A stretch of 64,000 bases of DNA, taken from NCBI GenBank assembly GCA_028023455.1, contig JAQFVV010012416.1, positions 9,117,967-9,181,966 on the forward strand, given 5' to 3'. This document shows positions 1 to 11,317 of this stretch, one piece after another. The translations under genes and the position numbers were made by a program. The stretch comes from Epiperipatus broadwayi. Its lineage: Eukaryota > Onychophora > Udeonychophora > Euonychophora > Peripatidae. The number at the start of each line of letters is the position of its first letter. The stretch's first letter is position 1. The notes under the pieces are model-generated. The model had not been told where the DNA came from, made no database searches, and saw nothing but the letters and a program-made list of their open reading frames with translations.

Positions 1-37
1 CCAAGCGCTTTCGGTACTGTATACCAAAATCATGGTG

Positions 38-205
38 ACATATTGGAACTGAAAGATTAATATTCCAGTGCATGCTTAGTAGAACACTAGTGTTACGCTG
101 ATTGATAATGGTTTTAGACTTCACAATAAACCAAGCATCTTTCAACTTCACTAGTGTTCTACTGAGTATGCACTGGAATATTAACCGTTCAGGTTCCAAT
201 ATATG
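38..205. repeat. foldback repeat (MITE-like)
   Basis: Inverted arms of about 60 bp, 38-95 and 143-205. The left arm contains AATATTCCAGTGCATGCTTA and the right arm its near-perfect reverse complement. The loop of about 50 bp has no coding sequence. It is a typical short palindromic non-autonomous element. No clear target duplication was recognised. Confidence 0.7.
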
Positions 206-499
206 GCTATGTTTTTTGAATTTTGGCTACTCTGTTTTTCACACTTTATTACGTGAAGAATAATTTTCATTATCTGACACAGTTTTTGTATTATTTATAT
301 TGAATAAATATTTAATTAAAATATTGACAAGAGTACTCCAAAAGTATAATTAATAAAAAATAAAGAAAAGATTAAATGTATAAATTTAAAAAACGGAAAG
401 AGAAATACTTAGGAATTTGATCGACATCATAGATAATAGGAATTAGTAATATTAAATAAGTAGAATAGTTGCGTAATTAGAAAGTTTCTTTACAGATTG

Positions 500-897
500 A
501 TTAAAAAGTATTGAAGAGCAAATTTGAGAACTGATTAGAGAAAAGATTAAACAACTTAAAATATAAGATCAGGAAAGTGATGTTAATTAAATTCTTGACA
601 AAGGAATTTAAGTAATGAAAAGAATCAGATAAGGGAAAAAACTGCACACTATATAAACTCAGTATTTCAGCAATGAAGTGCTTTTTTTCTTTGCACGTAA
701 ATTTTGATGTTCTAGTAACTGGTATCATCTGTAGCAAGTTGTCATGTTCCAGTAAGGTAGTAAACCCAGAGATCGGATCCGAAGATATAGAAACCCGACT
801 AGTTCTAAAACAGATCTTCCTGATCTTATTTTTGTTTTGTAAGTCTCAAGGGCTATCATGGTTTAATATTAGGAAACTTATAAAACATACTTAGCTG
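500..897 (+). repeat. diverged LTR remnant related to the gypsy LTRs at 9843 and 16128
   Basis: The block near 766-890 (GGATCCGAAGATATAGAAAC, then CCGACTAG, CAGATCTTCCTGATCTTATT and AGGGCTAT) repeats in order the words of the LTR segment at 10215-10320 (CGGATCTGAAGATTC, CCGACTAG, CAGATCCTCCCGATCTT, AGGGCTCTATG). A CTATATAAACT box at about 650 corresponds to the LTR TATA box. Divergence is high and the boundaries are uncertain. No internal region is attached, so it may be an old solo LTR. Confidence 0.5.
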
Positions 898-899
898 AG

Positions 900-3809
900 T
901 TTTTGAAAGAGACATGTGATAATGAAGGACTGTAATTTGCGGGAGTAAATTTAAGAGTATTATAAATGTATTTAGAAACTGAGAATATCTGTAGATGAGA
1001 CATATGTATGTATATATAAAGTGTATATAATCAAATTTTTCTATATTTGAAATGTGTAATAAATATAATTTGACTAAGATAACCTTATTATATTATTTGG
1101 GGGTATTTTTCAGTCGAATTGTTAATGAATACCCCACACTTGTAGCGCTATTTAATTCACAATCAATATTGTATATCTTAAAAAAAAAAGAGATTACATC
1201 TAACTGTTATACAAAAGAGTAAAGAAATCATTAAAACATAAAAAAATAACTAAGGACTTCACTCTTTTTGATATTTAAAATGAATGCAATGAATTAATAA
1301 GTGTAGAAACATCTCATAATAAGCTGATCTGCATTTTAAACAAGGAAATGAGTGGGGGTGGGGAATCACTACTATAAAAAAGTAAGTAATTAAGAAATTT
1401 TTACATTATTAAAATTAATGTTACAGTACAATTAATATTTAAATATATTTAATGAAACAGGAAATAAATTTTATTGATTTAATTACTACTGTATAAATAT
1501 AATAAGCAAATATTTTAAACAATTTTGCATTGTTATTAATAAAATAAATTTGTAAATTATATAGAAAGTAATTATATATATACAAACGCACACACACAAA
1601 TTTACCGTAAATAGTAAAATTAATATTTACCGAAAACCTTGAAATTCAGAAAACTCACAAATCCAAAAAAGTGTTGGAACAAAAAATATCAAATTTAAAA
1701 TATGTTATTATCAATTATATTCTGCAATTATACAATTTTTAATAAAAAACATATTTTTAATTTGATAATAATAATTCTAAATGTTTTGATCATCCTCTAT
1801 ATTTGGCTACCAAGTGTTGTTTTGGCTGATGACTTTACAGCTTTTAAGATATGGTCATTTGGCTTGAGAGATACGACTAATGTCTGCTAAGAATCACTGA
1901 ACATCTGAGATGAAAGACCACGTATTTCCTTGAAATGAAATTTGACAACGTGCATCTCTTGATGTGAATATCTCCTATGTTCATTTATTATGTGAATAAT
2001 TATAGAATAATACCAGCTGCAATGATAAAAAAGCATGGAGTTGTCATTAGAAGTTTGTCCTGCTAATTTTCTTTAAAGCTACAAAGAAGAATCAAAAGGT
2101 TACTCTTTACTCCATAGTAAATTTGCTTTTTCAGGATATTATATTACCTTCATTTCTTTTCAGAATGAAGTACAATTGAAACATATCGCGTAATAGTAAA
2201 TGAATACATAATTTAAAAATATTATATAATTTGTTGAATGATTCGACAAATTTATTGTATCTTTGTACATTATATACTTGTCATGCCAGAATGCTAAGCA
2301 ATATACAGTAATATTAGTAAAACAAAGACATAATATATATCTTCTCATATAAGGAAAGAACAGTCCTTAATAGGCACTTGGTGAAGAAGTTTTTGACAAG
2401 TTATCAGCTAATCATAGAATTATTGGAAAATTGCTTGAGTGCCAAAAAAAGGGTAAGCATTAATAAAGAACACCATTAATAACTGATCAAGAAGATCAGG
2501 CTACATGAAAATATCTGTACAAGTCTGATCACACAGATCACTAAGAAACTTCTCACAGAAAACAAATGCTTCAGTACAATTTATTAGATGCCTTCTTTTA
2601 TCTAATCATGTTCAATCAAACAAAATCCAAATCAAAGGAACTGTTTCTTAAAACAAAAGTTTATTTTAGGAGGAAATAACATTAGAATTTGCCAATGTCA
2701 ATGAAACTTTTTATTTAGAAAAAAAAAATTCAATTTTAAAAAAATGGCAGCAAATTCACGTTTTCAATTTAATTTATATACTCAATTGCCCAGAAATACT
2801 GTATATTTATTTTCATACTATACACTGTTTGTATATATTGCTGCGTAAGACCAAAAAAAAAAATGCATAATTTCATTAAAATTATAAAAATATGATTAAT
2901 TTTTAAAATTACTTTTGGTTTTGAAATTCATTTATTTCAGCATGCTTTTGAAAGAATTATCAAAAATTGTGCTATAAGCCATATTTATTAAAAATTCTAT
3001 TTTAGTTTATTCCATGGGTAGTATAAAAATTATTCATAACACTTTTGTGTGACTTTTTAAGATTTTATTAAAATTATAAAAAAAAATTTTTATAAAAAAA
3101 AATGAAAAAAAATTTTTTTTATTAAAAATAATTTTTTAAAAAAAATATATTTCCGATTATTTAATATCAAATGCACACAGTTAATCAAACAATTTTCAAA
3201 ATTTTAAGCATTTTAATTCATTTCTGCACATATTTTATATATAAAAAATAATTATAGGGCTTTATATCTCTAATAATTTTGACTTTATAAATTATTATTT
3301 ATTTATTAAAATTATAACTTTCATTTTTTAAATTAATTTCCAGCTACAGCAGGCATATTCCTTATGATTGGGAAAGAGAAAAATAATCAATGAAATGGTA
3401 TATTTGCTTTCTGCTTTCACAGACAATTTAATTCAGCACAGTGAAAAATGTAACATTACATCAAAGGTCATAACAATCTTTGTAAAATATTATGATGTAA
3501 TGCGTATTATGATTAAAACTTTGGTAGATTAAGCAGTTTGAATTGACCTTCAAACTAGACACAATAAGAATATCAGAGGCAATGTGAATTTTATATCTGA
3601 TTTAGTTTGTTTATTTTATTGCTGATTTGGTGGAATCATTCTATTTTGTACCTATATTCTTTTTATTGATGATATCATTATTACTTGTTTATAAATATAC
3701 CAACCTAAATTTTTTTTGCCTATTTTAATTTACTTTCTGCAATACATTTAGAATGCTTTACTTTCAAAAGTAACCTGAAAATATCAAATATATTTAATTT
3801 GTTACATAC
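900..3809. other. intronic/unassigned sequence, no gene seen
   Basis: A+T-rich sequence with poly(A)/poly(T) runs (3060-3150 is almost pure A/T). Presumably the MADD intron downstream of the exon at 3810-3993. Short open frames (1702-1890, 2160-2348) have no recognisable domain or splice context. A stretch near 2360-2620 has a faint transposase-like look, but it was too decayed to call. Confidence 0.5.
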
Positions 3810-3993
3810 CACATCTTCAATATGGTCCTCATCTGTTAACTTTTTTTCCAGAGATTTATTGAGTCTGCTCACTACAAGATTGCGGTAGTTCTCGTCCTCC
3901 ATAAGTTTCTTAAGTTTATTTACTTTCAGCCAGCTTACTCCTTCACCTTCTAACACATAGTTGATGGTTTCCTTCAAAAACTGCTGATTTTCA
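3810..3993 (-). CDS. MADD: MADD exon, SENQQFLKE conserved helical block
   Basis: 184 nt with acceptor TTATTAG immediately before the last base of the Ser codon, and donor GTG|GTATGT, a good consensus. It encodes ENQQFLKETINYVLEGEGVS, WLKVNKLKKLMEDENYRNLV and VSRLNKSLEKKL, ending in DEDHIEDV (phase 0). Vertebrate MADD has SENQQFLKE, then a V-L-D-G-Q-G-V-G-W-L block, an LSKLNR block and an IPDVEISRKVYKGML continuation. The next exon should encode that KVYKGML/GLGGMASIFGLLE region, but I found no match between 1 and 3809, so it probably lies outside the window. The open frame continues into the intron on both sides. Confidence 0.92.
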
Positions 3994-4089
3994 CTAATAA
4001 GTAATCCAAAAACAAACAACCAAAAAAAAATCCTTGACAAACTGTAAATCTAAAATCATTATTATAATAAAGTTAAATATTCATGGTAC

Positions 4090-4198
4090 CTATGAGTATT
4101 AGTTTTTGCTTCTAAGGACTGCTGCCGCTGTAACTCTGCCTTTTTCTTTGGGCCATTATGTTTTATTAGAGATGATCGCTCTACCAAACCCTTGCGTC
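4090..4198 (-). CDS. MADD: MADD exon, LV..SSLIKH basic block
   Basis: 109 nt with acceptor TTCTTTTAG and donor ATAG|GTACCA. It encodes GRKGLVERSSLIKHNGPKKK, then AELQRQQSLEAKTNTH, leaving two bases that combine with the next exon's first base to make the Ser of SENQQFLKE. Vertebrate MADD has R-A-L-V-D-Q-K-S-S-V-I-K-H followed by a basic/proline segment and SSENQQFLKE at this place, so both content and junction are conserved. It is 96 nt from the following exon. It is a basic linker with possible 14-3-3 or kinase motifs, not demonstrable from sequence alone. Confidence 0.9.
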
Positions 4199-4369
4199 CT
4201 AAAAGAAAACATTATTTGCAAAAATTTTAATATCGTTTGAGTTAGCAAAAATAAATATATTAGATGCTTTACAAGCTAATATAATTTTAAATATAGTAAT
4301 TAATTTAGGGTATTTAAGTTACAAATATTTATCATATAATTAGCTGAAAACATGTGATAGGTCTTGTGA

Positions 4370-4760
4370 TGTTTTATTGGCTTATTATATAATTATGAAA
4401 TTGAAATAACTGTAACTCCTAATCCAACTATGTATAAACTAATAGTCAAACATCAATAAATTATGAAAAGAATTAGAATGATACATTTCCTCCTTTAACC
4501 TTGATATTTAAGCGTTAATTCATTAATGTTATAAATCTGAGTGGTCAAACTAATATACAGATTTCACTCTCTAATTTATAACAATGTCAATGAATTAATG
4601 CTTAAATATCATCAAAGTTAAAGGAATAGATAGTACATTTTGTTATCGTAATAATTTATGAAAGCTCAACTATTAATTTATATATAATTCATATGATGTT
4701 GCAGTTACTTCCACCTTCCATTTCAATTAAATACTTATTATAAAATACAGCAAATGGAAT
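4370..4760. repeat. long degenerate foldback repeat
   Basis: Arms centred near 4560: GATATTTAAGCGTTAATTCA on the left is mirrored by TGAATTAATGCTTAAATATC on the right. Pairing continues outward through TTTAACC/AGTTAAAGG, ATAAATTATGA and CTAATAGT blocks with small indels. It is a non-coding palindromic element of about 390 bp inside a MADD intron. Confidence 0.6.
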
Positions 4761-5639
4761 CGTAATAAACATTAATTTTTTTTTTTAGTATTTTTCATCT
4801 TTAGCTAAATTTAAATGACACTACCTACTTTCTCATAAAAAAAAATTGGTTAAAATCTCAAAATTAATGACAAAATCCAACTTATATAAATAAAAACTCA
4901 CTTGACAATTATAATTTTTATAAAATGAGAATTATAAAAATAGCATTTAAGAAATTTAATAAGAAATTTGACAAATAAGAGCAATAATGGCCATTGAGAA
5001 GAAAAGAGAAATAATAAATAGAATAATTGCACAATGGTGGAATTTTAACAATGAAAAATAAACTTATAATGACAATAAAAACAAACATCTTACAGTACTA
5101 ATAATGATATATAATTTAATAACCAGGGTGAACACAACAATTATTATACTTGATTACAAAAATGAATTATAAAATTGATAATTTCTCACAAGATCAATTA
5201 TTATAAATGTCTGCTTTCTATTAAAAATAACACAAGTTTTTTTTTACTTCTTTTGCTCAAATTGAAAATATTTTATTAAAATTACTTGGAAAATTTTAAA
5301 TCAAATTGTTATTTGGAGTTTTAATTATTAACAAATGTTTTTTTCCACTGGATGATGCCAGAAAAGCAAAGTGAAGAGAGATTATGGAGAAGCAAACATT
5401 TACAAGTTCAAGTTGCAAGGTCTAATCCCTTTTACAAAAGCTTAGAGCATATAAAAGTATCTCTGAAAGAATTAATATTGTTACTGTTAATAAAGTTACT
5501 AAATATTTCAGACTTCTAAACACTGAATTGAAAGAATGAGAAAAAAATATCATCAGAGCAGAATTGCAAACTCCTCTTTCATAATTTTCCGCAAACATCA
5601 ATTTGGTAAAACCTATAGATATTCATAAATGTTTGACTG

Positions 5640-6310
5640 TCTTAACCAGAACAGAACCCAAGAGCAGATAGCAGTCCAAAAATTTAGCATAAAAGCAAAA
5701 CTATAATAGTTTTAAACCTGAATAAATCTTGCAATGATCTAAAAAATTATCATCCGACATCATTATTAAGCTTTTTGAAAGAATTATATTAATAAGAATT
5801 TAACCAATAGTTCAGAATCATCTACCTATAGAGCCGGCTGGTTTTAAGCCAAGAAGATGTTGTGAATTAGTTTTATTTTTAACAACTCATATTGTAAAAG
5901 GCTTTCAAAATAAATTAAAAACTGATATGGCATTTATTGATTTAACTTCAGCTTATGATTCTGTTTGAAAAAAAAGGAGTCTTCCTCTAAAAATTTCTAA
6001 AATTCTTAAATGAAAAAATGCTCTCAAAGAGAAAAATTCAAATGACACTGAATGATAATTTATAGTAGTTACAAAATTTTACAGAACAGACTTCCAAAAA
6101 GTTAATTTCTAATAACTTATTGTATTTAATATATTCATCAAAAAATTCAGTTATGCTGACAATATTGCTTTGACTTGTTAAGAGATTCTTTTCTGAAGTA
6201 GAAAAGTCTGTTAATAAGAATATGAAAAGATTAGGGTCTTATTTCTAATCCAATAAAGATAGCACGCCCAAGTTTTTATCTAACCAAAAGAGAATCATAT
6301 CATAATGTAA
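5640..6310 (+). pseudogene. decayed LINE reverse transcriptase fragment
   Basis: Plus-strand remnant. Conceptual reading with frameshifts shows LKNYHPTSLL near 5738, AGFKPRRCCELVLFLTTHIV near 5830, then FIDLTSAYDSV near 5935, and YADNIALT near 6153. These match the conserved order of non-LTR reverse transcriptases: K.YRPISLL, QAGFR...., the FLDL..AYDTVW box and the YADD catalytic box. Here Asp of the DD pair is Asn, the Trp after DSV is a stop, and the frame is broken repeatedly. Upstream 5340-5640 may be more of the same element. It is a dead Jockey/CR1-like LINE fragment, and the clade cannot be fixed by eye. Confidence 0.75.
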
Positions 6311-6864
6311 ATATAATTTTTTTGCAATAGTAAACTGAAACACAATCCTGGTTAAAATCTTTACAGATTCCTTTATGGTATTTTGTTAATAGTTAAATTG
6401 ACAAAAAAAAAAAAAAATCAAGACACTAAACAATAAATATAATAATATCAACCACAATACATTTTAATTTATTTGTGTATATTTAAAATGATCATAATTG
6501 TACATACACATATTTTCCAATATACAAAGAAAACAAATCTCAAATTTTTAAATCCTATATATAAAAGCAAATTAATAAATAAATAATGACTAGTAACTAT
6601 AACATTTAAACATCACTATTTCTTAAAATTATATTATTCAACTATTTCTAATATAATCCATTAATTATAATTTGTAATTCAATACATTCCTTTATAAAAT
6701 TATACATTTAATATTAATATACAGTATTTGTAAATAACTAATTTTATGTTTTTCATTAAACAAAATACATATAAAAATAATTAATAAAAAAAGAAGAAAT
6801 TTGATAGATTTATTAAAAAAACAATAAGAAAAATATAATAATTGGGATATATAATATACACCAA

Positions 6865-7092
6865 GGCTAAACTCTCCATACAGTAGCGCCACTCAGTGCA
6901 AGCCAGAGTAATCAATGGATGCAGGAAGGTCTGTACATAGATGAGTAGGCATTAGATATGGATTTTATGTACAAACCTTCCTGCATTCATTGATTACTCT
7001 GGCTTGCACTGAGTGGCGCCAATGTATGGAGAGTTTAGCCTCTGTGTAAACAGTTTGTGTAAGCATAAAGAATGATGATCACGTGATGTTTA
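6865..7092 (+). repeat. hairpin element, copy 1, with conserved tail
   Basis: Inverted arms of about 78 bp (6865-6943 and 6962-7040) containing AGTAGCGCCACTCAGTGCAA and its complement, with a loop of about 20 bp. A non-inverted tail (ACAGTTTGTGTAAGCATAAA, then a CACGTGATGT end) follows to about 7092. The same arms and tail recur at 41643-41842, and the tail recurs inverted near 58680. It is therefore a dispersed family rather than a local palindrome. Confidence 0.8.
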
Positions 7093-7892
7093 GTGATATA
7101 TAAAATAACGTGTGAAGAATATAGAAAACAAAAAACATTAATATTGGACAAACAAGAAATTCGATAGAATCAAGACTCAAAAATATTAAAATAATTTATA
7201 AAATAGATAAGAAAAAAAAAATCTTAAATTATATAATTAATAAATAAAAAATATAAAGGATTATTCAGAAGGTGATCAACGATCCTCACTAGCACTGGTA
7301 CATAATATTAAATCAGTGATGTTAAATGTGAGGATACTCTCATTCTAGCTATAAGATAAAGACTTTGAGAAAATAAGAATGACTGTCTTATTTTAGAACC
7401 TGATACTGTGCTAGTAAAATCTGTTGATCATTATAAAAGATTATCATTAAGTAATTATTAAAATGCAAAAATTAATGTAATGGTTTTTGTACAAATTAGA
7501 CTGATCTGCCCTTTGCTTATAAGCTAAAAACATGGTAATAATATCATAAAAAATACAATTTTATTTATGGTTTTGTATAAAATGAATAAAATTGGTTATT
7601 TAAGAGTATCTTAATATTAAGTAATTATTTTTATCAATTACAAATTGTAATTACTGAATACATTAGATAGTTAAATAATACAATTTGAAAAATTAACTAC
7701 ATTTATTATGTAGTTATTGTGTGATTATATATTTATTTGTTTGTTTATATATATATAGTCTTTAAATTTTGAAATTTGTTTGCTTGCATGTTTCTTTACA
7801 ATTATGATCATTTTAAATATATAATATATATTAAAAAGTATCGTGGTTCATACCGATGTTATGAATATATATTGTAATACAAATGTTATATA

Positions 7893-8000
7893 TAGAGCTC
7901 ACAAATAAGCTCTTAACAAGCTTTGTAGAATATCCTCAGCCCCGGACCAGTTTCTGCTACTGGCATCCTCATTGAGGTGCTAGGTTATTCAAGCTTGTTA
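7893..8000. repeat. small GC-rich hairpin
   Basis: AACAAGCTTTGTAGAA at the left is mirrored by TTATTCAAGCTTGTT at the right. In between lie CCTCAGCCCC/ACCAG and TGGCATCCTCATTGAGG segments that pair partly. It is more GC-rich than its surroundings. It may be a short non-autonomous repeat; no other copy was seen. Confidence 0.4.
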
Positions 8001-8416
8001 AATTAGATCATGTGACATCTGACTTGATTTTTTTTTTGTAATTGTAATACAAATATAAAATATTTTGATTTCTTATAAAGACTGCAGGCTAACTGAAAAT
8101 TAAAATATAATTGAAAGCTTCAAGTCAGATGAAACAGAAAAGTAAAATATAATAAAACTGCTTTAAAACTATAAAAAAGAGTATGCAATTTATTACATCA
8201 TATGGAATTGAACAATTATGAAAAGTAAAGATATTAATTCAACAATAACTATTAATATTAATGTCTAATTTAGAACACGTTCCACAACTGAACAATCCAT
8301 GCCTGCTATAAAATCATTTTATACACAAAGTGTATACAATTTACTAAATCAACACATAAATGCACATGCACACAAAAGAAATATTACTTTTACAAAAAAA
8401 AAAAAGATAAAAAAAC

Positions 8417-8479
8417 CTTTAGGAAAAGGTCCAAATGGTGGCGTACTGTCTTTCGGTTTGTTGCTAGTGCTTTTACCTC
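8417..8479 (-). CDS. MADD: MADD 63-nt cassette exon
   Basis: 63 nt after a long pyrimidine tract and acceptor TTTAAG, encoding GKSTSNKPKDSTPPFGPFPK (20 codons) with two carry-over bases in and one out. The phase matches both neighbours, so including or skipping it keeps frame. The KDSTPPFGPFPK part resembles the EKATPFPSLK segment of vertebrate MADD at the same relative place, where alternative splicing is known. The donor is weak (AAAG|GTTTTTTT), consistent with regulated use, but this is inference. The nearby plus-strand reading frame is a shadow. Confidence 0.75.
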
Positions 8480-8781
8480 CTTAAAAAAAAAAAAAATTAT
8501 TAATTTTCTAACATAAGTGTATATATAAAAAATAAGTGATAAGAAATACAAGAATCTAAATTAAATTATCAGCTATAAGTATCAATAATAGGTTTGTTTA
8601 AATTTTTCACAGAATTTAGTGGTATTGAAAAGTTCAATTATATATAATCAATAACAAAATATATTAATTTTATAGCTATACGCTGGATTATTTCAATCAT
8701 CTAGTTAAATTGTTAGTTTTTTAAAAAAATAAAATTCTATCTATACTTTTCTAAATACATTATACAATTACTTGAAAATTT

Positions 8782-9540
8782 GTGATGATAATATGTTGGA
8801 CTATTTCCATCATCTAACAGTAAATGTTTAATGTATAAAAAATATTAACTTTATTTAAACTTTTCAAATACAAACAACTTCTTAGTAATAATACACAAAT
8901 AGATGACATAAGTTAGTAATTACTCAACGTTTCCAGTAATATTATTCTCCAATCTTCTTCAGATGTTGCTGGTCTGACCAGTGACATTATTCGCATAAGA
9001 GTCGAATTTACACCTTAAGATTCTCGAATATCAAATTTCAAGGCAAACACTCTAGCCAACTGAACTATTTTGTCAAAGGCAACAGATAGTATAAATTTCG
9101 TATATTTATATATATAAGAGTTGGTTCAAATCCTCCTGAGTCCTTCAAATTTTCTTAGAAAAAAGTATTAATTAAAAAAAAAAAATTGAAAGACTCCGGA
9201 GGATTTAAACCAACCCTCATATATATAAATTATCTGTTGCCTTTGACAGAATAGCTCAGTTGGTTAGAGCGCTTGCTTTGAAATTCGGGATTCGAGAATC
9301 TAAAGGTGCAAGTTTCGATTCCTATGTATATACTGTCACTGATCAGGCCAGCAACATCTATAAAAAATTAGAGAATAATGCTATTCGAAATGTTGTGTAA
9401 TTACTAACTTATTATTATCTATTTGTGTGTTATTACTAACAAGTTGTTTGTATCTGAAAAGTTTAAATAAAGTTTAAAATTTTCTATACATTCAACATTT
9501 ACTGAAGGATGATGGAAATAGGCCATCATGTTATCACATC
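8782..9540. repeat. 760-bp palindromic element with tRNA-like sequence in both arms
   Basis: Two arms of about 350 bp converge on about 9165. Outer ends GTGATGATAATATGTTGGAC (8782) and CATGTTATCACATC (9527-9540) are mirror images. Inner parts mirror through AGATGTTGCTGG/CCAGCAACATC and the tRNA-like segments. Identity between the arms looks roughly 80%. No open reading frame is present. The structure resembles two tRNA-derived SINEs head to head, or an old foldback transposon. Confidence 0.75.
9243..9326 (+). tRNA. tRNA-like sequence (SINE head or pseudogene)
   Basis: It has an A-box-like TAGCTCAGTTGGTTAGAGC at 9252-9270 and a B-box-like GTTTCGATTCC at 9312-9322, with spacing close to that of a tRNA gene. 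The middle (TTGCTTTGAAATTCGGGATT) does not form a convincing anticodon arm, so a functional tRNA is unlikely. A degraded antisense copy lies in the mirror arm at about 9000-9085. Confidence 0.5.
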
Positions 9541-9842
9541 TTTAGAAGGATGATTCATAATAAATAGACCTCACTGAAAATTATTTGATAGGTTGACAAA
9601 TAATATTACAAATATCAGTTTGTTGCAAACACAGTTAGAATCATGGTCTTTAATAGTGATTACAATTCATCATTTTGATAATCATATTTGAATTAATATT
9701 TGAGTGTCATATAAGAATGTAAGTTGCTTTATTCTTAGTTAAATTATCATTTTTTTCAGCTATTCTCCTGAGAAATTTTAACATTAGTATCATACTATTA
9801 CTAATCTTTATTTAAGCATTAAGTTAAATGAAAGATTTATTT

Positions 9843-10485
9843 TGTTGTGTTTAATGGCGAAATAAATATAACTTTGTAAATATTATTCCAGAAGTAGATA
9901 TATATATATATATGTTAAACTTGAATTTGTATAAATAAAAATATTTAGAAAGCCAAACTTTGTGTAAATAAAATAATTTAGGAATTCAAACTTTGTGTAA
10001 ATAAAATATTTAGAAATTCAAACTTTAATATATAGAATGGAAATAATTAGACAATTGGAAAAGATAAGAAGCAGAGATTAAAAGGAACTGATAAGAAATC
10101 AGGCAGGCCTATATAAACTGTGTAGGAGAGGAGCATGTGTCTTTTTGCTCTTTTGCCTGATTGAGATCAGAGCTAATAAGTGTATTTTGCTGATCAGAAC
10201 CTACGAGGGAGAAAAACCCAGATTATCGGATCTGAAGATTCAAAAATCCGACTAGGGGTAAATATAACAGATCCTCCCGATCTTTTATTATTTTGTACAC
10301 CTTCAGGGCTCTATGTAGGGTTAAGTTAAACTGATGTAAATGTTTAATACAATTAACTAAATAAATCTTAGTAATTAGTAATTCTCGTGCTGGTGGTTTA
10401 TTTGTGAAACTAATCTTAATCATTTTAGTAATTTAAAGTATGTTGTTTGTCCCTGTTGTTTCTCTCACGGGACGGATACATTACA
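9843..10485 (+). repeat. gypsy 5' LTR
   Basis: 643 bp, TG...CA ends. It contains a TATATAAA box at 10109-10116 and AATAAA at about 10360. It is 38 bp longer than the 3' LTR because a unit with AATTCAAACTTTGTGTAAAT is duplicated near 9960-10020. Otherwise the two LTRs are very similar, with scattered substitutions. Confidence 0.93.
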
Positions 10486-10583
10486 AAGTTTTCCAAGTCG
10501 TCAGCCACTACGTGCAGAGTGAAAAGATATATATATATAGAGAGAATTTTCGCAAATTCAGCCGAGAATACTAAAGTTGTAAA

Positions 10584-11317
10584 ATGTCGTTAGGGCAAAG
10601 CAACATTACGGAGTTTGGAATAGAAAACCCGCATGAATGGCCTTTATATGTCATGCAATTAGAATTTTTTTTAAGCTAAATAGCATAACGGAAAATGACA
10701 AAAAAGTGGCAGCTCTATTGTGTTTAGCTGGACGAAAATTTATTGAAATTGTGAATAAATTGGGTGACGGGTTAGTAATGGATGGAGTACGTTTTGAAGA
10801 ATTAATTAAAAAATTAACGGACTATTTTAGTCCGAGGCCCTCTAAACACATTGCCAGATTAGCACTCAGAAATCGTAGGCAGGCCAAAAAAGAAAAAATA
10901 AAGGATTATAATATAGCTTTAAGGCAGTTAGCTAAAGATTGCGACTATGGAAATTTCGTGGAACAGGCTTTACTACACCAGTTATTATGGGGAATGGCAG
11001 ACGAAAGGCTACGCCAAACATTATTAACTGAAGCTGATTTGTCGTATGAACAGGCTATTAAAAAGGGAATGGCTTACAAGGCAATAATAGAGCAAGCTTG
11101 TGCTTTAAGAAACAAGGCTGAAGAGCTCAGTAAAATGGCAATATATAAAATTGAAAAAAATTACCAGGAAAGAACTGAAGAAAAGATATTAATAAAATGT
11201 TTCTGCTGTGGAAACACAGGGCATATATCAAAGAAGTGCAAGTGGAAGTAAGAAATCTGCTACAATTGCGGGGCGAAAGGTCACTTAGCAGCAGTATGTA
11301 AAAAGCCTGTAAAAAAG
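10584..11317 (+). pseudogene. gypsy Gag, broken, with two zinc knuckles
   Basis: The first ATG at 10584 opens a frame (MSLGQSNITEFGIENPHEWP) that fails after 33 codons in a run of eight T (about 10664-10671). A one-base loss there moves the reading into the frame that stays open to 11248. That frame shows a retroviral-capsid-like pattern (FEELIKKLTDYFSPRP, then Y.IALRQLAKDC and LLWGMADERLRQTLL). A CX2CX4HX4C knuckle (CFCCGNTGHISKKC) lies near 11200. An in-frame TAA at 11249 separates it from a second knuckle (CYNCGAKGHLAAVC) that is otherwise intact. The Merlin element is inserted shortly after. Gag normally packages element RNA; this copy cannot make it. Confidence 0.88.

Noticed and set aside
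2360-2620. Tc1/mariner-like transposase fragment (a TDQEDQA..KYL reading)
   Set aside because: Only one short suggestive stretch with several stops and no catalytic motif or inverted repeats.
8299-8484. 61-codon plus-strand ORF
   Set aside because: It is the antisense shadow of the MADD exon at 8417-8479.
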